Position numbers and translations under genes: made by a program. A stretch of DNA of 64,000 nucleotides, from positions 1-64,000 of the forward strand of contig JAKUCV010005594.1 in assembly GCA_028386065.3 (NCBI GenBank), read 5' to 3'. The notes below the pieces were generated by a model. It made no database searches. It was not told the DNA's origin and saw nothing but the letters and a program-made list of their open reading frames with translations. The DNA comes from Turnera subulata. Taxonomy: Eukaryota > Streptophyta > Magnoliopsida > Malpighiales > Passifloraceae. Of the stretch, positions 1 through 11,853 are shown one piece after another (the stretch's first letter is position 1; the number at the start of each line of letters is the position of its first letter).

Positions 1-285
1 CCCTTGGACAGGCTTGGATCCATAGATTGCATGTGTCGCATACAGTGTTAGTGAGTTTAAGACTTCCGCTGTGCATATTGTTATTGTTGTTGGGCCATTG
101 GGCCAGTTTCATTATTGTTGATGTAATCGATGTTGGGCCGTAGGGCCAAACTGTTGTTTATTATTTTGGGCCGTTGGGCCGAGGTTTATGTTGTTCACAT
201 TGTATGCTGGTTTCATTTTGGGTTGGGTTGTCACAGTTCCGGCACGTGTTTACTGTGTACGGTAAATACGGGTCGGGGCGTCTCA
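1..285 (+). repeat. Ty3/gypsy LTR, 3' end fragment (LTR copy A)
   Basis: The last bases, GGGTCGGGGCGTCTCA, are identical to the reverse complement of the start of the complete LTR at 60523. Similarity continues back to the window edge, including the repeated GGGCC-rich motifs. The LTR ends in CA at 285. The body of the element lies to the left, outside the window. At 286 the sequence switches abruptly to the middle of another, more diverged LTR of the same family, so copy A looks like a younger insertion into copy B. Confidence 0.75.
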
Positions 286-2500
286 TAAATATATACAAAT
301 GTACGATCGTATGTGATTACAAGGTATATATATTTTACAATAATTACTTAAGCATATATATACATGTAAATAAGTAATTAATAATTTAATTTACGGATTT
401 AAAAATGATATTATACATATAATATTTTGACGTATTTATTTATTTAATTACTATGTCGGAAATAATTATGGAAATAATAAAAAAGAACCGATAAGCCGTC
501 TAATAACTGTTAACCGACATCATGCATGATCATCTTGTTTGTGCGTTATAAGTGATTGCAGTTGCTATATTATAGGGATATCAAGGCTTAACCGGATGTT
601 GGCTTCCGAGGAGTATCACTATCAGGTCAGGTTGCATATACGTCATTCCACCCGTGATAGCCGGGATGGTTGGTCTTGGAACTACATAGGTTCCATTGCA
701 TCTTACGGTTATTGTTGTTGATATCTTTGTGGTAATTATTGATATTTGTTGTGAGGATGGATAACCTTGGATATGTGCCTGTAATACTGTGTTTGATTTT
801 GTTGTTTGATTGAACTGCTGAATTGATTATTGGCTGTTATATGATTGCTATGGAAATTGTTGATGATTATTGGTTGTTATTTAATTGTTGTGGATATTGC
901 TGTGATGTTGCTGGATTGTGTTGTTGGATTATGGTATTGTGAGTAACCTTTGAGCTGTTGTTTGTGAGTAATTACTGATATGAGATTGTTGGCTGGTTGA
1001 GCCTGTGGGATAATCTGAGATAATAAAAAGTTGAATGATTGATGATAGAGTAAAGGAATTGGAATTGAATTTGAGATGATGATATAATAGTCACGTGGAA
1101 AGTAGTGGTACGACTAGATGGTTAAAGACTAGTTCTGTGGTGTCATGGCCGGTTTGGTTGATGGGGATGTTGATCCCGGATGATGTTGTTATTGGGATGT
1201 TGATCCCGGATTTGTGATATTGGGATGTTGATCCCGGATTGTTGGTATTGGGGATGTTGATCCCGGATTGTGGTTGGGCCTGGCATCCAGAATTAGTTAA
1301 TAACCAGGTACGACCCTAGCTTGTCCAGTGACGGGGCCCGGAGGATAAAATTGGTAATAAAAATAATTAAGCATTCTTTTGGTCTTGGCTCAGTCTTGTT
1401 TGAAATGTACTTTTGCTTTGATGGGCTGTGATGTGATATGTTCATTTGCATGATGTCTCATGACCATACCTTGGGAGGTTGTCAGTCCTCAGTTTAGTCG
1501 GTTGATCGTGGACGGCATAGGTTGCCTGTTCATGGGTGTTAATTATTGTCGTTGGTTGTGAGTAGTCCATTATTGTTGGCATCGGTTGCCAGTTGTCCTT
1601 TGTTTTTTTTGGCTTCTTTTGATAATTGTTGGATGAGTATCACTTGTCGTTTTAGGTCGGATATTGAGTATTGTTGTTGTTGTGGTTACAAGTTGTTGTG
1701 GTGTCTGCTGTTGCCGTGTTGTGTTGTGATCCTACCCGGGGACCGGTTTGTGATGTTGATTGGGTAAGGTCCGTGTTGGTTGTCGGCTACCCGGTGAGCG
1801 AGGCTCACGTGATTTGAGTTTGTTTTGGTACCGGGTTAGATGATCGGCAAGCACAGTATCGGTATGTTACCATACGATGAGGAACCTCTGTTGAGTATAG
1901 TCTGTCAGGACTAGAGTATGTATTATATAGTCTGTTGAGACCGGGTCGGATACCCAATACGTAGTCGAGTTGAAGTGTCCTGGTCGAGCACTAGTGTATA
2001 GTGCAGTCAGTAATAGGTTGTCAGTGCATTGCATAGTCGATGGGGTGGACATTTGCATAGTCAGCATTATTCTTGTGACTGTATTTGTTCGGAGTTCTGT
2101 ACCACTTGTATGCCGTATTGTTGTGCTCTTAACTGTTAGGTATATGCTATGTTGTTCATCATGGGTTATGTGTCGGTGAGATTATGGAGAATCTCACCCC
2201 TCACCTGCCCCATCGGCAGGCTACGTTGCTCTTTGTGCAGGTATGCATCATGGCAGGCTGTGGCATCTCCTCTGGCGGATCTGGATCCATAGTTGCATCG
2301 AGTCGATTCATACTATTGCTGTATTATTAAAATTGCTTCCGCTGTGCTTTTGATATTGTTGTACCCGAGGTCGGGTGACATGATATTATCTTTGGGCCGT
2401 TAGGCCGGATTTTCCTGTTGTATTTACTGTCTGTGCCACGTGTCGGCGCTGTTGTTCGGTAAATACTGTTAGTCAGGTAAATTTGGGTCGGGGTGTTTCA
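286..2500 (+). repeat. Ty3/gypsy LTR, middle-to-3' part (LTR copy B)
   Basis: This 2.2-kb stretch parallels the right-hand LTR at 60523-63522 read on the minus strand. Both have an AT-rich block, then long TTG/GTT-rich tracts, a segment reading like GGATAAAATTGG, a stretch CTCACCCCTCACCTGC (2194-2209), the words GGATCCATAGTTGCAT, and a terminal GGGTCGGGGTGTTTCA ending at 2500. The LTR-type end CA is at 2499-2500. Several short open frames here have no coding character. No internal retrotransposon sequence follows 2500, so it is a solo or truncated LTR. Confidence 0.65.
1164..1268 (+). repeat. four-copy minisatellite in LTR copy B
   Basis: The 17-base word GGGATGTTGATCCCGGA occurs four times with variable 10-20 base spacers. 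Each unit is partly self-complementary (GGGAT...ATCCC). The equivalent place in the right-hand LTR carries a different tandem repeat (two copies of about 65 bp at 61191-61303), so this LTR segment seems prone to independent tandem duplication. Confidence 0.85.
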
Positions 2501-3184
2501 GTTGATCGTAGCATCTATAGAACTAAAGTTCACTGAAAAAAAATATAATTAAGTTAGATCGATATAACTTCATCAAATTGAATTTAGATATATTAAACAT
2601 ATTTTTCTAAACAAAATGATGAGTAAAATTTTTTTGATAATCGTTAATAGTTCACAAGTACTAAAAGAATTCAGCCAAAATAAATAACATCCAATAAAGC
2701 AATATACATATTTTCTTTTCATTTTTAATGATTTCCTCTTTGTGTTAACGCAATTGATGCTTTGTTCTTAACTTTTTGAATTATATTTTTTATCTTCTCG
2801 TTTTTATTGTTGCTTTCAAATATAGTAATTTTCAGAAATTCAGATTATTATTATTGTTTCATAAATTAAAATTAGAATACGAAATTATAATTTTATGATG
2901 AGAGAAAAAAGATTGGAAAACAATATTAGTTCATAAATATTAAATTCATCCAATGAAATAAGTAACCCAGAGCACGCACTTTTTGTGGCTGGCCGCTAGC
3001 CTATGTATATACTAGCTAACAGGGTTGATACCAAACAATATAGTTGACCAATTGATTGTACAACACGTTTTTGATTTGGTGAAATATGCAACTCCTTTAA
3101 ATACTGAAGAGGTCGAGCTAGGTACCTCCACAAAGCAACCAGGAAATTATCTTTTTTCAGCTCACAACCCAAAACAAAAGAAAA
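2501..3184 (+). promoter_or_regulatory. 5' flank of lipoxygenase A
   Basis: AT-rich non-coding sequence between the LTR end and the LOX A start codon. A TTTAAATA box lies at 3096-3103, about 80 bp before the ATG, and is the best candidate TATA element. No other gene is seen here. Because the LTR ends only 0.7 kb from the ATG, distal promoter sequence may have been displaced by the insertion. Confidence 0.35.
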
Positions 3185-6100
3185 ATGGCCCAAAGAATTC
3201 TTGATGCTATCACTGGCCATCATGGTGATGATCATGAAGTGATGAAAAGCAAAAAGCTCAAAGGAGTTGTTCTGTTGATGTTGAAGAAGAATATTTTAGG
3301 CTTCAATGACATTGCAGCAACTGTTCTTGACGGTGCTAGTGAGTTGTTAGGCAATGTTGTGTCTCTGCAACTTATTAGTTCTGCCAACTCTGATGGTGAG
3401 TTTTATTTTTCATTGGATCTTCCATTATCTTGTTTTTATACTAGTGGATGAAGGTATAAGACCCACTTGCTTTTTGCAAGAGTACAAATGTGCAATAAGC
3501 CTATTGGTATATCTTCCATTATTTTGTTGGCTTTAGTGAGTAGTAGCTAATTGATTGATCCTTGAAGAAAATGAATGCATTTTCCATGCAGTTAAAACAT
3601 ACAAAATGATTTGAGATGTATATGAAACATAAAAAAATGATTTGAGATGTATATCTCTATACAATAGAAAATGCTAACAGTAAGAACCTATTTATAAGAT
3701 AATTGGACAGATTTTTCTTGTGATCCATAAGCCGTTTAAGTTTCTATTCCCTGCAAAATGTTGGTTGTCAGGAATTATATGTTAATGGATATGTTGTGGC
3801 TGCGTAGTGAACTCCAAAGGAAAATTAGGGGAGCCTGCATATTTGGAGGATTGGGATTCCACAGTCACTCCCTTGACAGCAGGTGAGGCAGCATTCAGAG
3901 TGAAGTTTGATTGGAATGAAGAAGAAATTGGAACTCCAGGGGCTTTCATAATAAGAAACAATCATCACAGTGAATTCTACCTCAAGTCTCTCACACTTGA
4001 AGATGTTCCCGGTGAAGGCCGGCTCCATTTTGTTTGCAACTCATGGATTTATCCTGCAAAACATTACAAGAGTGACCGTATTTTCTTCACTAACAAGGTA
4101 ACAGAACATTTCAGAAAGAACCATTTGTTGTATACTTCTGCATGCTATAAATCTCTTTTGGCAGGAAAAGTGATGTTTAAACAAACACAATTTAGTTCAG
4201 AGTTTCTGAAAATAATATTTTTCTTTCATTCCACAGACATATCTGCCACATGTGACTCCAAAGCCACTACTTAAGTATAGGGAAGAAGAGCTGGTGATCC
4301 TAAGAGGAGATGGAGAAGGACAGCTCCACGAATGGGACCGTGTCTATGACTATGCTTACTACAATGACCTGGGAGATCCTGACAAGGGTCCAAGCTATGC
4401 CCGCCCAGTTCTTGGAGGGTCTACTGAGTATCCTTATCCGCGTAGAGGCAGAACAGGAAGAGCAGCAACAAAATCAGGTGTCTATCTATCCTGTAGATTA
4501 TGAAATGCAAACACTTCATAACTTGGACGCAAAAGATTTGATGAGTAATTGTCATTGACGCTATGTTCTGTTAATTTATTAGATCCTCATAGCGAGAGCA
4601 GACTGCCGCTTCTCCTGAGCTTAAACATATATGTTCCTAGAGATGAACGTTTTAGTCCAACAAAGATGTCAGACTTCCTTGCCAGTGGATTTACATCTGT
4701 AGCTCAATATGCCAAACATGCTTTGGGAGCCATAGTTGATAGCAGCCCTGGGGAGTTTGATTCCATGGAGGATTTATTGAAAATCTATGGGGGACTGGAT
4801 GAGCAGCCTACAGTTGGTTCTTTACTAGATGATCTTTCTGGAAATATTATAGAGAAGTTGCTCAAGAAAATTTTCCAAACTGTTGGAAATCGACTTTTTC
4901 AGTACCCAATCCCTCAAGTAATTGAAGGTAGAAATGGTTGATTAACTGGCTCTACTACTGTGACAATGTTTTAAAATACATTTTTTTTGTGTCTTATTTA
5001 CTGGCATTTGTGGATAATGAATTTAATAAAATTCTGCAGAGGATAAGTCTGCTTGGAGGACTGATGAAGAATTTGCAAGAGAAATGCTCGCTGGAGCTAA
5101 CCCCATCAACATTAGTCGCCTTGTGGTAAACTAATTTTTGGACTAGCTTTGCTCTCTCCTATTCTCTTGCCAAGAAAGTTGACAAGAGAACATACTGAGT
5201 AGTCTTAAATGAATTGCAGGAATTTCCTCCCAAGAGTAAGCTGGATGCCAACATCTATGGCAATCAGGACAGCTCAATCACTGAAGAGAACATAAAGAAC
5301 AACCTCGATGGATATAGTGTTGATGAGGTACTATTTTTCACCTTTTTCTGGTTTCTCATGAGAAAATGATTTCAGAACAATATGGATTGAATCACTTTGA
5401 CTCAGTCAATCACCAAAGACTAAAAGCTATGTTGGAACAGGCCATCAAGAACAATAAGCTATTCATACTAGATCATCATGATGTGGTGATGCCATACTTG
5501 AGAAGGATCAATACAACTTCCACAAAGACTTATGCATCGAGGACTATACTTTTCCTGAAAGAAGATGGTTGTTTGAAGCCTATAGCAATAGAGTTGAGCT
5601 TGCCACATCCTGAGGGAGACAACCTTGGAGCAATTAGCAAGGTATACACGCCATCTGATGAAGGTGTTGAAGGCTCCCTTTGGCAGCTGGCTAAAGCTTA
5701 TGTTGCTGTCAATGACTCTGGCCGTCATCAACTTATCAGTCATTGGTGGGTGAATATAAAAAAGACAAAACATCTTTCACAGTTAAGCTATTCACTTAGT
5801 AGGAATTTGTCAGGCTCTAAATTTTGACTCTTGGCGCAGGTTGTCAACCCATGGTGTGATTGAACCATTTATTATTGCAGCAAACAGGCAGCTTAGTGTT
5901 CTGCACCCTATATATAAACTTTTGCATCCTCATTTCCGGGACACCATGAACATAAACGCATTTGCTAGGATAATCGTCATCAGTGCCGGTGGTGTATTGG
6001 AATCAACAGTTTTTCCTTCACGTTACGCAATGGAAATGTCATCAGCAGCTTACAAGAGTTGGGTTTTCACTGAACAAGCAGTTCCTGAAGATCTAAAGAA

Positions 6101-6826
6101 GAGGTAATTAATCTTGCTCCAGATGATACTGCCCAGTCCCATGTTATTTTCCATAAAAACAACTATTCAAGTTATCTGCAGCGTAGAAGGTTCCGAATTT
6201 GAGTTCTAGGTTATAATTTGTCAACAAAAAATCTACTCACATCAGGACATTAGTTGTGACCAAAAGCTGCAGACTAGGCTGCATTTCACACTATGGTATA
6301 TGCTTTATTTATCTAAATGGCATGTACTTCTTTGATTCATTCAGAGGAATGGCAGTGGAGGATCCTAATTCTCCACATGGTATTCGGCTGCTGATACAAG
6401 ACTATCCCTATGCTGTTGATGGGCTTGAGATATGGTTTGCGATCAAAGGATGGGTCAAAGACTATTGTTCCTACTACTACAAGACTGATGAAATGGTTCA
6501 AAAGGACTCAGAACTCCAGTCATGGTGGAAGGAACTTCGTGAGGAAGGACACGCTGACATTAAGAATGAACCCTGGTGGCCTAAGATGCAAACTGTTGAT
6601 GAGCTCATAGAATCATGCACAACCATCATATGGGTGGCATACACTAGAGTCATTTGAAAACTTTGGAAAGAAGTTGTCACAAATTGAAGAAAAGATTATT
6701 AAGTTGAACCAAGATAAGAGATTGAAGAACCGAGTAGGTCCTGTGAACATTCCATATACTCTGCTGTTTCCTACTAGTGAGATGGGACTTACTGGCATGG
6801 GCATCCCAAACAGCACTACCATGTGA
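3185..6826 (+). pseudogene. lipoxygenase A, 9-LOX type, iron centre removed by a deletion
   Basis: Plant lipoxygenases dioxygenate linoleic and linolenic acid. Exons with GT-AG borders and consistent phases are 3185-3395, 3808-4097, 4237-4477, 4583-4927, 5040-5125, 5220-5327, 5441-5745, 5840-6103 and 6345-6826, matching LOX B exon for exon. No transit peptide is seen, as in cytosolic LOX. The His pair in HWLSTH is kept across the exon 7/8 junction, and the regiospecificity pair is Thr-Val (STVFP), as in 9-LOX. In exon 9 the frame is normal to IIWVA (about 6642). About 272 bp present in LOX B are then missing, with frameshift and TGA at 6655-6657, giving a predicted 720-aa product. The deletion removes the HAAIN metal ligands. 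The old C-terminus survives out of frame to GIPNSTTM and a TGA at 6824. Everything else is intact, so the lesion looks recent; an assembly error is possible. Confidence 0.85.
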
Positions 6827-7610
6827 AGCTTCTACAATTAAGTGTTCCCTCTGTTACTTCACCACTAATACGTTATTGCAATCTCCATTCAACATCACAT
6901 AAAGCAATCTTCTGTTGGTTAAATTTCAATTGTATTTTCTAAATAAACGCGAGAGCCTAGAGGAAAATGATTCACCTACAGAATCTTATTGTACAGATAG
7001 TTGTTGTAATCCAATAAGTGATTCTATGTTTAAAACAGAACTCAAATATTCATCAGATTATATCTTCTGCTCCATTCGTTTGTACAAACTTCCTGTACAG
7101 AAATTATGTAAACGTAACACTCTTTTTTTTCCCTTCTATCTAAAAATTAGTGGTTCTTATTTATTTGACCTATCATATTAAATTAACAGAAGGAGATAAT
7201 CAAAATTTTACGCGGGAGTGTTTTTTTTTTGGAATACAATGACAAAAAACCAGGCCCACTACTAAGTGGGTATTACAGTAGACGATACAGATATATCCAA
7301 AATCCCCCATAAGGAGATACATATGCGCCAAAGAATTCATAAGAATCCGAGGGAATCTCTTCCCATGCAGGTAAACATAAGCTGCAAGTGAAAATTCATG
7401 GATTATAGTTTACAAAACCTTATATTATAGTCTTGTCCACGAGAGTTAGTTGGAGTACTTAATTCAGTTTGTATCTAAATATTTTGGCTTCCATTCATGC
7501 GGCTAATGCTTTGATGGTAACATAATATACACGCATATACATCTGATGTGACCATTGTCTAAAGATTTGCTTAGAACAATAATTTGAAACCCACAAGCTA
7601 AGCTTGTGCC
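6827..7610. other. 3' flank of LOX A, no gene seen
   Basis: AT-rich DNA downstream of the LOX A stop, likely holding its 3' UTR and polyadenylation signals. A T-run near 7220 followed by unrelated sequence could mark the tail of an old retro-insertion. I see no coding region. Confidence 0.4.
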
Positions 7611-7669
7611 TGTGTAAATGTACTTTTTTTTTTTTGGTAAATATGGGGCCTTTCAAGGCCATCATTTCA

Positions 7670-10600
7670 TTAAACTTTAGTATACACAACTCGACTAATA
7701 TAAGTTCCTATCAGGTCATTAAACAACAAAGGCCTAAGTTCCAAACAAGGAGCATTGGATTTCTCCAATCTGCTCTCCAACATTATACCTCTATTTGCAA
7801 GGAAGTCGGCACAGGAATTTGCTTCTCTATAAATATTGGAAACTTGTACCTCCCAGTCCTGGTGCATCAACGCTCTAATTCTCCTGCAAAGGATGCCCAA
7901 TTCATCACGATAAGCCACCTCACGAGAAATCAAGCTAACAGCAGCATTAGAGTCACACTCTAGTTCCAAATTCTTGATTCTCAACTCCCATGCCAGTTCC
8001 AGTCCAATTTTAATAGCCCATAATTCAGCCCTCAAAGCATCACACCATCCTACACCTCCAGCAAACGCACAAATAAACTCACCAGAATCATCCCTAAACA
8101 CCCCTCCTGCACCTGCTAATCCAGGATTACCCTTGCTAGCTCCATCCGTGTTGAGTTTCATCCATCCTTGCTTCGGTCTCTTCCACATGATAAATTTCTC
8201 CTCCCTTACCATTACGTCCTCCTTCCCTCGGCCTGCACTAGCCTTCATATCAACCAGGAGGAGCAGTATTGCTCTTATACAACCATCGATAGACCAATCA
8301 GGTCTATTGGGGTTAAAAACCCATCCATTCCTCCTCTTCCAGATAAACCAGATGGCCACCCCGAACATACATATCCATTCCTTATCCACCCGCCAACCAT
8401 CAACTCCTAACAAACTAAGTCTCATCCATTCCTGCAGGTTACTCATACGAAAAAAAGCGTGACATGTTCCTACCATGTGACAGCCCTACCCAAACCCTCC
8501 TAGCTTCAACACAATCTCTTAATACGTGGAGCACAGATTCAGTATGTACCTGGCAACATGGACATAAATCTGCACTCGTCAAACCCCTCTTGACGCGCTG
8601 CTCATTAGTCAAAATTTTCCCATGTGCAGCCTGCCACATGAAGGTCCTCACTCTTTGGGGGCCACGCCATTTCCAAATAGCTGTCCACATAGCCCCTCCC
8701 GACTCCCAATCCCCTCCAACTAGGTATTTATAGGCAGATCGCACTGAAAACTCTCCATTCTTACCCGGTCCCCAAGCAAAACTATCATCTGGACCATTTT
8801 TATCAGGGGGTACAATAGAAAGAATCCGCTTGACCAATTGATCAGAGAGCACACGCTTCAGGTCATCAACCTTCCAGTTACCCTCAGCATTTACATACTC
8901 GCCAACTTTCATGCAAATTGCATTCTCTTCAAGTGGAATAAGAGCAGAGTCCTTAAGAACGCCACAACCTTCAACCCATCTGTCCCTCCAGAATTGAACA
9001 TCCCTACCATTTGAAACCACCCATTGAATTCCATTTCCCAGTTTGTTCCAAAGTGCTCTTAAGTTCCTCCACAAGTGAGATACCACACGAGTTGGCTTCA
9101 TAATCAATCCATCATCAGTTTGTTTCCAGTACTTTACAAGGAGTACTCTAACCCACAACTTGGAAGGTTCAGTCACCATAAGCCAGAGAAGCTTAAGTAA
9201 ATAGGCTTCGTTACATGGATCCATCTGACGAACACCCAGACCACCAGCACCTTTAGGTTTGCATACCTCATCCCAATTTATTAAATGAATTCTCCTCCCA
9301 TCCTCAGTGTCACCCCATATAAAACCACGACAAATCTGATCAATTTTGCTGCAAATTCCTTTAGGGAGACGGGTACTCTGCATAGTGTAACCAGGAACTG
9401 CAGTCAAAACAGATTAACAAAGGGTTATACGCCCAGCTAAGGAAAGATTTTGTACTTTCCACTTAGTAAGATTCTTTTGAACCCTCTCTACAACACTCCA
9501 ATAGGTGTCACGAACAACCCTACCATGCAGAAGGGGAATCCCTAAATATTTGCCTAAATCCTTTGATAAGATGAAGCCACACTCCTTTGCCAACCGTCTA
9601 GCTACAGCTGGTTTTACATTCTCGGAAAAGAGAATTCTAGATTTAGACAAACTGACTTTCTGGCCTGAGGTAGCCCCAAAGATATTCAGTATACTCTTAA
9701 CCACACTCATTTGTTTGGAGGAGGCTTCTGCGAATAACATTAAGTCATCCGCAAATAGGAGATGAGAGATGAGAGGCCCATGGGAGCCAAAAGAGAAAGG
9801 AATCCACTCCCCATCCTGAACTGAATCAGTGATCAAATGAGATAGCTTCTCCATACATAATACAAAGATATATGGTGACAGTGGATCACCTTGTCTTAGG
9901 CCCCTTGAAGGTTGAAAGACAGGGGATATACTGCCATTCCAAAGTATACTCATAGAAGAGCTCCTAATGCACATCATGATAAGTTTACAAATTCTCACTG
10001 GCAGTCCAGTTTCTTTCAAGGTAGAGTCAACGAAGTCCCAAGAAAGGCGGTCATATGCCTTTTCTAAATCTATCTTCAAAGCCATAAATTTCCTCGTTTT
10101 CTGTTTCCCCTTCATGGAATGCATGATCTCCTGAGCCACAATAATGTTATCCACAATCTGTCTCATGGGAACAAAACTGCTTTGGTTAACACCCACTAGA
10201 TTCGGCAAGACGGCTTGATCATGTTCACCAATACTTTAGATATGATTTTATAGTTCACATTACAAAGGCTAATAGGCCGGAATTGGGAAATGAGTTCCGG
10301 CTTATCCACCTTCGCAATTAGGACTAAAAACGTAGCATTCACACTTCTGAGATCTCCTGAGCCATTGAAAAAGTCTTTCACCCACCTAACAACACTCGGG
10401 CCAACAATACCCCACTGTGATTGATAGAAGATAGCTTGAAATCCATCTGGGCCTGGAGCCTTTAATGGACCCATCTGTTTTAATGCATTGTGAATCTCTT
10501 CATCAGTTATCTCCTTACTCAATCTAGCACTATCTGCTTGTAGCATTATGGGAAAGGAGTTCCTGGTGGTAAGGTCTGGTCGCATAGAATTATCCTCTGA

Positions 10601-11853
10601 ATAGAGTCTAGAAAAATAGTCCACAGCCAAGCTTTGCAGCCCATGGTTATCCCATATCCATTCTCCATTATCATTCTTGAGAGCCTCAACCCGATTATGC
10701 TTCCTTCTTAATATGGTAGAAACGTGGAAGAATCTCGTATTTCTATCTTCTTCAATCATCCATTTTAACCTCGATTTTTTATGCCAAAAAATCTCCTCCT
10801 GGGCCAGGATTTGATGGTATTCGGCAAGCAACTCATCTTCCAACTTGAACAGGAATGGATTAGGATTGACAGACAATGCTCTTTGGACCCCTTGAAGTCT
10901 GGCTAACAATCGCTTCTTTCTATAAAAGATATTTCCAAATACCTCTTTATTCCAAATTCTTAGCTTCTCTTGCAGATCTGTCAAGGCTTCAACAACATCA
11001 AAGTCCTGCTTTCAACATTTATTCACCAAACTAGCAAAATTCTCATGTTGTAGCCAAGCAGCTTCAAATCTAAATGGTTTAACCTTGGTCTGCAACCCAA
11101 TATCCACTCTTAAGGACAACAGGATTGGATGATGGTCAGATTTCACTCTTGGAAGGTTTCTAACCACAGTTTCTGGAAATTTTAGACTCCATTCAACATT
11201 GCACACCACCCGATCTAACCTTTCAAAAATTCGGCCAAGACCAGGCCTTTTAGGCCCTCTCCAAATGAATTAGGGCCAACTGATCTTGCATCAAAAAGAC
11301 TACAGGACTCCAATTGTTCCCTAAAACCCTGGCAGTGTCTCAAGTCAGCAGGGCATCCTCCTCTCTTCTCTTCCATCATCAAAAAATCATTAAAATCGCC
11401 CATTACCGCCCAGGCGCCCACAACATTCTGACTTACTACCAGTAGTTCATCCCAAAATTGCCCCTTAAGCTCATTATTAAGATTGACACAAACACATGTA
11501 AAATACCACTCCTGCGCATTCCTTTCTGTGATCTTAGCATGAATAAACTGGGAAGTTTTGTGCAAGACAATAAACTCAGAAATAGGTTTCTTACTCAAGA
11601 CCCAAAGACCCCCAGAGAAGCCTATCGGATCAACTCTAGCCAACCAAAACATGCCCAAGCCCTGTACAACTTTGTCAGCAATACTCCCACTGACTTTCGG
11701 CTCGGCCAAAACAACAATCTCAGGGTTATAACACCTAACCAGATCCAGCAAAATGTCGCGAAGCCGTTTACTCCCTGCTCCACGACAATTCCAATAAAGA
11801 ATATTATCTATCATCTTATGCATGATCAAAGGACACCCTTCCCTAATCGACAC
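7670..11853 (-). pseudogene. LINE ORF2, endonuclease-reverse transcriptase-RNase H, degenerate
   Basis: Domains in order on the minus strand are as follows. APE-type endonuclease (11853 to about 11050) shows YWNCRG, LAEPK, MGDFNDF and SDHHPI. Reverse transcriptase (10984-9414) shows FRPISLCNV, QGDPLSPYIF and the catalytic FADD. A zinc-ribbon RVT region spans about 9400-8450. RNase H (8476-7670) shows NTDGASKGNP, AELWAI, ECDSNAA and REANSCAD. Frameshifts are visible near 11210-11270, 10200 and 8460, and in-frame stops at 11012-11014 and 9414-9416. All active-site words survive, so the element has probably decayed only modestly since insertion, but it cannot make a functional protein. Confidence 0.9.

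Noticed and set aside
1546..2179. Short open frames in the TTG-rich left part of the window
   Set aside because: Valine/cysteine-rich products of simple GTT/TTG repeats inside LTR sequence.
6640..6830. Treating the missing LOX A segment as an intron or alternative exon border
   Set aside because: There is no GT donor or AG acceptor pair that rejoins the frame there, and the corresponding LOX B region is one continuous exon; a deletion explains it better.
7974..8462. Plus-strand frames across the large LINE (for example 162 codons at 7974)
   Set aside because: Antisense shadows of RNase H and RVT regions, with no start context or known domain.
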